62,360 bases of DNA, taken from a virus. The DNA lies in the IMG/VR virus record IMGVR_UViG_3300005607_000002, positions 1 to 62,360 of that record. One strand, given 5' to 3'. The notes under the pieces are model-generated. The model was not told the DNA's origin and searched no databases. It saw nothing but the letters and a program-made list of their open reading frames with translations. Positions 23,124 to 29,147 of this stretch are shown here, in pieces. The stretch's first letter is position 1. Each line of letters begins with the position of its first letter. Position numbers and translations under genes: made by a program.

Positions 23124-23753
23124 ATGCGGCCGTGGACCGAGGTGCTCGCCGAGCTTGAGGCGCGCCACCATGCGCAGCCCGGTCCGCGCTGGCATCTCGT
23201 GCAGTGTGAGCCGGGCGAGCATGACGCGCATGCGTGCGAGTGGCTCGGCCGGCTCGGCTACGAGGTGTATTACCCGCGCGTGCGCAAGCTCAAGGCGGTG
23301 AGCCGCAAGGGGCTGTCGAAACGGCAGCGCCGGCTACGGGCGACGGTGATGCGTGAGGTGCTGGCGCCGCTGTGGCCGCGCTATGTGATGACGCGGTTCG
23401 ACGTGCAGGACGGGCAGTGGCACCGCATCTTCGACATCGCCGGGGTGACGGGCCTGGTGTGCGCGCAGAACCGGCCGGTGCCGATCGCGGATGATCTCAT
23501 CGCGCGCATGCGCGCCGCCGAGGTAGGGGGCGCTATTCCGGCGGCGACGCCGGCGGCGCGGATCTATCGGCTGGGCGCGCTCGCGGAGATTACGGAGGGT
23601 CCGTTCACGGGCTTCCGCGGCGCGATCGAGCGGGTGCGGACGGAGACGATCGCCGGCGTTTCCGCGGCGGTGCAGCTGACCGTCGCGATCAATATTTTCG
23701 GCCGGCTGACGCCGGTGGACCTGGAGGCCTGGCAGGCCCGGCCGGCCGATTAG
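23124..23753 (+). CDS. Phage NusG paralogue (NGN and KOW domains)
   Basis: 209 residues from ATG 23124; an in-frame ATG at 22944 would add 60 residues that run through the iteron region and have no domain character. WHLVQCEPGEHDAHACEWLGRLGYEVYYPRVRK is a NusG N-terminal domain and ITEGPFTGFRGAIERV a KOW motif. NusG paralogues such as RfaH bind RNA polymerase and change pausing and termination at selected operons. A phage copy may act as a late-gene antiterminator. Confidence 0.88.
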   Translation: MRPWTEVLAELEARHHAQPGPRWHLVQCEPGEHDAHACEWLGRLGYEVYYPRVRKLKAVSRKGLSKRQRRLRATVMREVLAPLWPRYVMTRFDVQDGQWHRIFDIAGVTGLVCAQNRPVPIADDLIARMRAAEVGGAIPAATPAARIYRLGALAEITEGPFTGFRGAIERVRTETIAGVSAAVQLTVAINIFGRLTPVDLEAWQARPAD

Positions 23754-23989
23754 GATCTTTGCGGCCTGTTTGGTTTGGGGGGCAGGAAATCGGCCGCATG
23801 CTGGGGCGCAGGCAGCCAGCGCTCCGACAGATTGTCGTAGCCGTCGGCCTCGACCCATCGGCTGCCGACGATCAGGACCGAAAGATGGTCCTCATATTGC
23901 AGGCCGCGGGGAAAATCCGGCGGCCGTTGCCGGTTGACGACGCGTACGTGCACCGGCTTGAGGCCCGCCTCGTCGCAGGCTTTTTGCAC
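23750..23989 (-). CDS. C-terminal portion of a frameshifted conserved phage gene
   Basis: 79 residues from a GTG at 23989. The sequence QKACDEAGLKPVHVRVVNRQ...GSRWVEADGYDN looks genuine and continues upstream in frame as AERKAAIALV without a start codon. The matching N-terminus (MKFSRNLIKAADRLGG) lies in another frame at 23892-24146. The two frames meet near a run of six G at 24017-24022, so this is probably one gene broken, or switched, by a slip in that run. Converges with the NusG gene, overlapping by 4 bp. Confidence 0.5.
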   Translation of the reverse strand: MQKACDEAGLKPVHVRVVNRQRPPDFPRGLQYEDHLSVLIVGSRWVEADGYDNLSERWLPAPQHAADFLPPKPNRPQRS

Positions 23990-24146
23990 GAGCGCTATGG
24001 CGGCCTTGCGTTCGGCGGGGGGTGGTGGGCCGCACTTCGTCCGGCGTGAGGGCTCTCCCCCGCGGTAGGCCGGGCGGCCAATCGAGGAGGAGATTGATGC
24101 CGCCGAGGCGATCGGCGGCTTTAATCAGGTTGCGGGAGAATTTCAT
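23892..24146 (-). CDS. N-terminal portion of the same frameshifted gene
   Basis: MKFSRNLIKAADRLGGINLLLDWPPGLPRGRALTPDE appears to be the real N-terminus; after the G-run at 24017-24022 this frame becomes Arg-rich and uncharacteristic, while the neighbouring frame continues the sensible sequence. Begins at ATG 24146 with GCGGGAG-like complement upstream not clear. Confidence 0.45.
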   Translation of the reverse strand: MKFSRNLIKAADRLGGINLLLDWPPGLPRGRALTPDEVRPTTPRRTQGRHSARAKSLRRGGPQAGARTRRQPATAAGFSPRPAI

Positions 24147-24190
24147 TGTGGCCTCGCGCCGCGCCAGCGGCGCGATGGTAACTGATCGAA

Positions 24191-24511
24191 TTAGGGGGCA
24201 TCATAAAACTGCGGAAACATGTAATGGAGACGCCGGGCCTCATTATAGGTACGTGGCCGCAAATTGGACTCGTGGACGACGGTGAGTGTCTCGGCTTGCG
24301 CGAGCTGGCACGCCCCATAATCACTGCCGGTGCGAGCTATCCGTTCGGCGGCGTCGATTTTGTCTTGGATGTATTGCCACGCCTCGTCCTCGGTGTCCCT
24401 ATAGATCTCCCCGTAGGGGGGGAGAGATGGGCACCCGTGCGTGACGTACTCTCGTGGTACGATGTACCACCTCTCTCGCTTGGACTGTCTGCGGCTGCTA
24501 CGGCTGGTCAT
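24191..24511 (-). CDS. Conserved hypothetical phage protein
   Basis: 106 residues, ending TACNEARRLHYMFPQFYDAP-like in character (segment NEARRLHYMFPQF). RWYIVPREYVTHGCPSLPPYG and DTEDEAWQYIQDKIDAAERI resemble small prophage proteins of unknown function. Lower GC than neighbours. Divergent from the RHH gene at 24597 across a 39-bp palindrome that could regulate both. Confidence 0.6.
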   Translation of the reverse strand: MTSRSSRRQSKRERWYIVPREYVTHGCPSLPPYGEIYRDTEDEAWQYIQDKIDAAERIARTGSDYGACQLAQAETLTVVHESNLRPRTYNEARRLHYMFPQFYDAP

Positions 24512-24550
24512 TTGTTTCTCCTTGCTCTGGTCTTGATTACGTCCCTAATA

Positions 24551-24589
24551 TCTCATATGACTTATTCGCTGTCAATAAGTCATATGAGA
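24551..24589. promoter_or_regulatory. Perfect 16-bp inverted repeat, operator upstream of an RHH gene
   Basis: TCTCATATGACTTATT (24551-24566), loop of seven, and its exact complement (24574-24589). The arms are AT-rich in a GC-rich genome. It lies 7 bp before the ATG of the RHH gene and 40 bp before the divergent minus gene. Inside, ATATGA/TCATAT half-sites appear twice, as expected for two RHH dimers. Confidence 0.85.
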
Positions 24590-24596
24590 AAATTCG

Positions 24597-24782
24597 ATGC
24601 GAGGGCGAAAAAAAATCTGGCCGGAGCGCCGCGAAATGGCGCTGCCGGCGGGCACGCTCGACCGCATCGCGGCGGTGCTGCGGGACGGCGAGGATCGTTC
24701 GGATTTCGTCCGGCTCGCAATCGAGCGCGAGCTGGCGCGACGCGAGGGCGAGGAAATCGAGTCAAAATCGAGTCGCGCGTGA
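24597..24782 (+). CDS. Ribbon-helix-helix regulator
   Basis: 61 residues. After a basic start, MALPAGTLDRIAAVLRDGEDRSDFVRLAIERELARRE matches the RHH fold (strand, helix, turn, helix) of CopG/ParD-like proteins. No ribosome site is visible in the 7 bases between palindrome and ATG, so the mRNA may be leaderless or the palindrome covers the signal. No toxin gene follows, so it is more likely a repressor than an antitoxin. Confidence 0.75.
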   Translation: MRGRKKIWPERREMALPAGTLDRIAAVLRDGEDRSDFVRLAIERELARREGEEIESKSSRA

Positions 24783-24830
24783 TAACTTTTGACTCCGGGC
24801 TCGACTCGGCGCTATGAGAGGCGCGGGGAC

Positions 24831-24914
24831 GGCAGCCACCCTGGCAGCCACCCTGGCAGCCACCCTGGCAGCCACCCTGGCAGCCACCCTGGCAGCCACC
24901 CTGGCAGCCACCCT
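24831..24914 (+). repeat. 12-bp minisatellite, seven perfect tandem units
   Basis: Seven exact copies of GGCAGCCACCCT (84 bp). Read on the plus strand from ATG 24814 it encodes an Ala-Ala-Thr-Leu repeat in a 58-codon open frame that ends at 24990; I see no ribosome site for it. Copy number changes by multiples of 12 keep any frame, so this could tune spacing between the two RHH genes without frame damage. Confidence 0.9.
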
Positions 24915-24959
24915 GGCGACCGGCCGGGGCGGCGGAGCGTACCTTAAGCGGCGCGCTGC

Positions 24960-24986
24960 GACCTTCGCGAAATTTTCGCGAAGGTC
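24960..24986. promoter_or_regulatory. Perfect 13-bp inverted repeat, operator upstream of the third RHH gene
   Basis: GACCTTCGCGAAA, one central T, and TTTCGCGAAGGTC: a 27-bp perfect palindrome ending 12 bp before the ATG at 24998. Also able to form a stable hairpin, but no T-run follows, so an operator is more likely than a terminator. Confidence 0.85.
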
Positions 24987-24997
24987 ATAAAATTCGC

Positions 24998-25531
24998 ATG
25001 GCCAAAGACATCGGCGTGATCGTCGCCCTGCCGCCCGCAGTGCGGGACTGGGTGGAGGCGCAGGCGGAAGATCTCGGCGTAACGGCTGCGATCTGGATTC
25101 GCATGCTCGTCGTCGCTGCGGCCAGAGGGCGCAGCGCGCTGCCGGCCGGGCCGGCCATCCAGCCCGCGCATGCGGCCCCGCGCGCCCCGGCGCCGGCGCC
25201 CGCAGCGCTGGGTCTCCCCGATGGTGATGATGACGCCGGCGCATCCGGCGGCCTCGATCCGGACGCCTGGCGCGGATCGCCGGATGACGAATCGCCCGGT
25301 GATGACGCGGCACAGGACGCAGCGCAGGACGCCGATATCGATGCGATCGTTGCCGGCCGCGTGGCCGAGGCCGCAGCCTCCGCGCCGCCGGCCGCGCTCC
25401 CTGATGCCTATTCCGCGCCCGCGCCCGTGATCCTCGGACCCGCCAACGGCGGCGGCGCACGGCCGCTCCGGCGTCCGCCTCCCGCCTATTCCCCCGCGCG
25501 CCAGCCCTCGCATCTGCGCGGACTGATGTGA
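24998..25531 (+). CDS. RHH-domain protein with long low-complexity tail
   Basis: 177 residues. Residues 5-45 (VIVALPPAVRDWVEAQAEDLGVTAAIWIRMLVVAAARG) form an RHH unit. The remainder is Ala/Pro/Asp-rich and disordered, with an acidic centre and a basic end (RPLRRPPPAYSP). It directly precedes the terminase genes, so it may control the late operon or take part in packaging-site recognition, as small RHH or HTH proteins do in some phages. Confidence 0.7.
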   Translation: MAKDIGVIVALPPAVRDWVEAQAEDLGVTAAIWIRMLVVAAARGRSALPAGPAIQPAHAAPRAPAPAPAALGLPDGDDDAGASGGLDPDAWRGSPDDESPGDDAAQDAAQDADIDAIVAGRVAEAAASAPPAALPDAYSAPAPVILGPANGGGARPLRRPPPAYSPARQPSHLRGLM

Positions 25532-25559
25532 CTGCCCGCCTGACCATGCTCGCCTGACC

Positions 25560-26168
25560 ATGCCTGCCTGCCGCGACCCTCAGCACGAGCGCTTCGCCCG
25601 CGCGCTCGCCGAGCAGTATCTCGCGGTGCCGCCGCCGCGCCGGCCGGTGCTGGAGGCCTTCAAGGCCGCGGGCTATGCCCCGCACAAGGGCAATGCCAGC
25701 CGGCTTGCCAGGCGGCCGGAGATCCGCGCCCGCGTCGCCGAGCTCCTCGAGGAGGCGCGCGAATACGCCGACATCCGCCTCGTCAAGGCGCTGGTGCGCG
25801 TCGATCGCATCGCCGACGCCAAGCTGCCGGACTATTACGAGCGCCGCGACGGCGCGCTGGTGCTGCGCGACATCACCGCGCTGCCGCCGCGCCTCGCCGA
25901 GGCCATCGCCGAGCTTGAATATCACGACGACGGCCGCATCAAGCGCATCAAGCTGCACGACAAGGCGCAGGCCAACCTCGCGCTGCTCAAGCATTTCGGC
26001 GGCGCCGGAGAGGCGGCCGAGCGCCGCGCCGACGTGAACATCTGGAATGTCCTCTCAGTCGAAGATCAGCGCGTGCTTGCCGATCTTGTCGAAGCTCTCG
26101 CCCGAGGGTCTGCGCCTGCTCTCGCGGGAGCTGCGGGCGAGAGCGCAGCAGCAGGCGCGGGAGCGTAA
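25560..26168 (+). CDS. terS: Terminase small subunit
   Basis: 202 residues. ERFARALAEQYLAVP, AFKAAGYAPHKGNASRLARRPEIRARVAELLEEARE is the Terminase_2-type N-terminal DNA-binding region; a central helical oligomerisation segment and NIWNVLSVEDQRVLADLVEALA follow. It recognises the packaging site and recruits the large subunit. Overlaps the large-subunit start by 122 bp. Confidence 0.85.
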   Translation: MPACRDPQHERFARALAEQYLAVPPPRRPVLEAFKAAGYAPHKGNASRLARRPEIRARVAELLEEAREYADIRLVKALVRVDRIADAKLPDYYERRDGALVLRDITALPPRLAEAIAELEYHDDGRIKRIKLHDKAQANLALLKHFGGAGEAAERRADVNIWNVLSVEDQRVLADLVEALARGSAPALAGAAGESAAAGAGA

Positions 26169-26910
26169 GCTCTACTCCTATTACCCGGACGACGGCCCGC
26201 TCCGGCGCGAGCTCTATCCGCGCCATATGGAGTTTTTCGCCGCCGGCGGCTGGCATCAGCGGTTGCCGTCCTGTCCGGCCGATTGCGACGGCTCACCGCA
26301 TCGCGACCGGCTGATGCTCGCCGCCAATCGCGTCGGCAAGACCGAATCGGTCGGCGGCTACGAGGTCGCGCTGCACGCCACCGGCCGCTACCCCGCCTGG
26401 TGGCCGGGGCTGAAATTCCGCCGGCCGGTCGAGATCTGGGCGAGCGGCAAGAAGAATGAGACCACCCGCGACATCATCCAGGCCAAGCTGTTCGGCCCGG
26501 TCGCCTGGCGCGGGCGCGTCAAGACGCTGGCGGGCACCGGCCTCATCCCGGCCGAGGACATCGGCGCCGTGACGTGGAAGCGCGGCGTCGCCGATCTCGC
26601 CGACACCGTGCAGGTGCGCCACCGCTCCGGCGGATGGAGCGTGATCGGCCTCAAGAGCTATGAGCAGGGACGCGGCGCCTATGAAGGCACCGAGAAGGAT
26701 ATCATCTGGTTCGATGAGGAGCCGCCCGTCGATGTCTATGTGGAGGCCGGCATCCGCACCATGACCACGCAGGGCCATACGCTGCTCACCTTCACCCCGC
26801 TGGAGGGCATGAGCGAAGTGGTGCTCGAGTTCCTGCCCGGCGGCACGCTGCCGCCGCGGGACGAAAGCATGGCCCCTCATGTGCTCGAGGCGATCGGCCG
26901 CGGGGCCTAA
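26047..26910 (+). CDS. terL: Terminase large subunit, ATPase half
   Basis: 287 residues. MLAANRVGKTESVGGYEVALHATG contains the adenine-binding and Walker A-like motif (NRVGKT), and DIIWFDEEPP is Walker B with the catalytic Glu. TLLTFTPLEGMSEVV is the coupling motif. The frame ends at TAA 26908 before any nuclease motif. The nuclease half begins two bases later at 26913 in the -1 frame, so the usual single protein is split; see the finding. Confidence 0.9.
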   Translation: MSSQSKISACLPILSKLSPEGLRLLSRELRARAQQQARERKLYSYYPDDGPLRRELYPRHMEFFAAGGWHQRLPSCPADCDGSPHRDRLMLAANRVGKTESVGGYEVALHATGRYPAWWPGLKFRRPVEIWASGKKNETTRDIIQAKLFGPVAWRGRVKTLAGTGLIPAEDIGAVTWKRGVADLADTVQVRHRSGGWSVIGLKSYEQGRGAYEGTEKDIIWFDEEPPVDVYVEAGIRTMTTQGHTLLTFTPLEGMSEVVLEFLPGGTLPPRDESMAPHVLEAIGRGA

Positions 26911-26912
26911 GC

Positions 26913-27671
26913 ATGGGGGGCAAGTTCGTGGTCAACGCCGGCTGGGATCACGTGCCCCACTTGAGCGAGGAGCAGAAGGCGGCCGAGCTCGCCCGCATCC
27001 AGCCCTATCAGCGCGAGGCGCGCTCCAAAGGCATTCCGGCCCTGGGCGCCGGCGCGATCTATCCGGTGCCCGAAGACTATGTCCTGTGCGACCCGTTCGA
27101 GATTCCCGACTGGATGCCCCAGTGTTACGCCCTCGATGTCGGGTGGCACCGCACCGCGGCGCTGTGGGCGGCGCACGACATCAACTCGGATGTCGTCTAT
27201 CTCTACAGCGAGCATTACCGGGCCGAGGCCGAGCCGCCGGTGCACGCCAATGCGATACTCGCGCGAGGCAAGTGGATTCCCGGCGTCATCGACCCGGCGG
27301 CGCGCGGGCGCGGCCAGCGCGACGGCGAGCGGCTGATCAGGGTGTACCAGGAGCTCGGGCTGCAGCTTCTTTTCCCGGCGGCCAACGACATCGAGGCGGG
27401 CATCTACGAATGCTGGATAAGGCTTTCGACCGGCCGCATGAAGGCATTCCGCAGCCTGCAGAACTGGCTTGCGGAATTCCGCTTCTACCAGCGCGACGAG
27501 AGAGGCCGCGTGAAGGACGGCCAGCCGGACCACCTCATGGACTGCATGCGCTACATTCTACTCTCCGGACTTCCCCGCGCCGTGGTGCGGCCGCCCTCGA
27601 TGTGGACGGCGCGCGGCCTCGTCGCGCGGCATACGGCCGACTATGATCCGCTCGCCTACGGAGACCGCTGA
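26913..27671 (+). CDS. terL: Terminase large subunit, nuclease half
   Basis: 252 residues starting MGGKFVVNAGWDHVPHLSEEQK, which is the usual sequence joining ATPase and nuclease domains. YALDVGWHRTAALWAA carries the first acidic nuclease residue, GVIDPAARGRGQRDGERLI the second, and DGQPDHLMDCMRYIL the third (RNase H-like fold). It cuts concatemeric DNA at headful or site-specific ends. ATG follows the upstream stop by two bases, so re-initiation is plausible. Confidence 0.9.
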   Translation: MGGKFVVNAGWDHVPHLSEEQKAAELARIQPYQREARSKGIPALGAGAIYPVPEDYVLCDPFEIPDWMPQCYALDVGWHRTAALWAAHDINSDVVYLYSEHYRAEAEPPVHANAILARGKWIPGVIDPAARGRGQRDGERLIRVYQELGLQLLFPAANDIEAGIYECWIRLSTGRMKAFRSLQNWLAEFRFYQRDERGRVKDGQPDHLMDCMRYILLSGLPRAVVRPPSMWTARGLVARHTADYDPLAYGDR

Positions 27672-27908
27672 ATGCGCACGCGCCGCAGCTACCGCCCGCG
27701 CGGCCAGCAACATGACCCTGTTGAGCAGGGCGCCGGACGGCTTGACCCGCGGCCGTCGGCGGAGGCGCTCGCCGACCGCGACCGCCGGCTGAACTATGTC
27801 GAGACGCTGCATATGGCTCTGCTCGGCGATCCGCCGCCCGGCCGCAGCGCGCTTGACGGCTGGATTCCGAGGGGCGTCAGCGCATGCGGAGTCCGCGAGC
27901 GATGGTAG
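27672..27908 (+). CDS. Hypothetical protein
   Basis: 78 residues, Arg-rich start (MRTRRSYRPRGQQ) then a helix DRDRRLNYVETLHMALLG. It starts immediately after the terminase stop. No family recognised. Confidence 0.45.
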   Translation: MRTRRSYRPRGQQHDPVEQGAGRLDPRPSAEALADRDRRLNYVETLHMALLGDPPPGRSALDGWIPRGVSACGVRERW

Positions 27909-27918
27909 GAGCATAGTC

Positions 27919-28131
27919 ATGACCAACAAGGCAATCGCCACTCTGGTGCCGACGCAATCCGACGCTGAGATTGCGGCTGACCTCAAGCGCCGCGTCATCG
28001 AGGCGCACGAGCCAGTGCTGGCGCTGCTTGACGAGGCTCATGCCGCAGGATTTGAGATCATTTGCGGATGCGGCCTGGCGCCGACCGGACGCCATGTGAT
28101 CACGCATCTGCGTATCGCGAAGCTGTATTAG
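27919..28131 (+). CDS. Hypothetical protein
   Basis: 70 residues, with TAGGAGCATA upstream. Helical DLKRRVIEAHEPVLALLDEAHAAG then CGCGLAPTGRHVITHLRIAKLY, ending in a beta strand. Family unknown. Confidence 0.55.
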   Translation: MTNKAIATLVPTQSDAEIAADLKRRVIEAHEPVLALLDEAHAAGFEIICGCGLAPTGRHVITHLRIAKLY

Positions 28132-28137
28132 CCCCGC

Positions 28138-28440
28138 ATGGCCCGCGCTCTTTGGCGGCCCGGCCGGTCGGCCGCGCCGCTGCCCGACGGCCGGGCTTTG
28201 CCGCAGGGAATGTCGCCGGAGGCGCGCGCGCAGCGCGAGGATATTGCGGCGGCGCTCGCGGACCCTGAATGTCCGGCGCATGTGTCCAAGCCGCTGCACG
28301 CCACCCGCGATCAATATGACGCGCTTGTCGCCGAGCGCATGCGCACCATGACGCTCGCCGAGCGTATCGATATCGAGATTGCGCTCACCCAGCGCCGCCG
28401 GCGCGTGCACGCGTTCGACTATGATCCACTGAGGTATTGA
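28138..28440 (+). CDS. Hypothetical protein of the head module
   Basis: 100 residues. An N-terminal basic, disordered stretch precedes EARAQREDIAAALADPECPAHVSKPLHATRDQYDALVAERM and a basic C-terminus. Stop TGA overlaps the ATG of the next gene. Confidence 0.5.
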   Translation: MARALWRPGRSAAPLPDGRALPQGMSPEARAQREDIAAALADPECPAHVSKPLHATRDQYDALVAERMRTMTLAERIDIEIALTQRRRRVHAFDYDPLRY

Positions 28441-28697
28441 TGGGCCTCTATACTCCGCCGCCGGCCGGCACGCCGCCCCCTCCGCTATTCGGCGCTGCCG
28501 AAAGCCAGCAGCCGCCCTTCATGCGGGCATGGATGCTGCCGATGGACTACCTCGGCGACATCACCGGCATGACGGGGAAAATACAGCAGATGCGGGCCCA
28601 AGCCGGCGCCTCCGCGGGTGCCCCCGGTATCCCGTCCGGCACGCCGGGCCTGCGCCGCCAGCCGGTCGGCAACATCGGTGGAGGGGCTGGACGGTAG
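28440..28697 (+). CDS. Pro-rich small protein, paralogue of the next gene
   Basis: 85 residues starting MGLYTPPPAGTPPPPLFGA, a helix-poor centre with MDYLGDITGMTGKIQQM, and a Gly-rich end. The 17 bases around its start (28431-28447) recur exactly at 28735-28751, before the related gene at 28744, indicating a local duplication. Such short Pro-rich proteins near portal genes may be virion components. Confidence 0.5.
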   Translation: MGLYTPPPAGTPPPPLFGAAESQQPPFMRAWMLPMDYLGDITGMTGKIQQMRAQAGASAGAPGIPSGTPGLRRQPVGNIGGGAGR

Positions 28698-28743
28698 TCC
28701 GAATGCGCCGCTGTCCGACTTTGGATCATCCGCCGAGGTATTG

Positions 28744-28965
28744 ATGGGCCTGTTTGCTCCTTCTCCCCCGCCTGCGCCGCCGCCTCCGCCGCCTCCGCCC
28801 CCGGCGGCGTCGCCGCCGGTCTATGCCAGCGCGGCGACCATGGGAGCGCTGGCCCGCCGCACCCAGGGGAGACCGATGGGCGGCACTGACCTGACCACCG
28901 GGCAGAAGCAGGCCGGCGTTGTGCAGACCGCCGCTCTCGGGCTGGGCGGGACAGGGACGCCGTGA
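28744..28965 (+). CDS. Pro-rich small protein
   Basis: 73 residues beginning MGLFAPSPPPAPPPPPP followed by AATMGALARRTQGRPMGGTDLTTGQ. Start region duplicates that of the preceding gene. The stop overlaps the ATG of the next gene (TGATG). Confidence 0.5.
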   Translation: MGLFAPSPPPAPPPPPPPPPAASPPVYASAATMGALARRTQGRPMGGTDLTTGQKQAGVVQTAALGLGGTGTP

Positions 28966-29147
28966 TGCTGGCCTATACCGAGCCTGAGATCGAGCTGGCT
29001 CGCGAAATCATGTGCGAGCAACTCGGCGGGACAGAGACCAATCGGCGTTTTGCGAGGCATGCGGCCGGTCTCCATGCCGAACATGTCGATTTCTGCCTGC
29101 AGCTCGCCCGCTGTGTCCTCAGAAGGGCCGGCACGGGATCGCCGTGA
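28965..29147 (+). CDS. Small hypothetical protein directly upstream of the Cas12/TnpB-like gene
   Basis: 60 residues from ATG 28965. EIELAREIMCEQLGG and a Cys-bearing helix HVDFCLQLARCVLRR. Its TGA overlaps the ATG of the effector gene at 29147 (TGATG), so the two are translationally coupled. Function unknown; a partner of the effector is possible by context. Confidence 0.55.
   Translation: MLAYTEPEIELAREIMCEQLGGTETNRRFARHAAGLHAEHVDFCLQLARCVLRRAGTGSP

Noticed and set aside
24597-24782. Antitoxin of a toxin-antitoxin pair
   Set aside because: The RHH protein resembles ParD-type antitoxins, but no toxin-like gene lies next to it on either strand.
24960-24986. Intrinsic terminator at the 13-bp palindrome
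   Set aside because: The stem is strong but no T-run follows and it lies 12 bp before a start codon, so an operator is more likely.
24762-25994. 410-codon minus-strand open frame through the minisatellite
   Set aside because: It contains the VAAR repeat made by the 12-bp units and is antisense to RHH and terminase genes.
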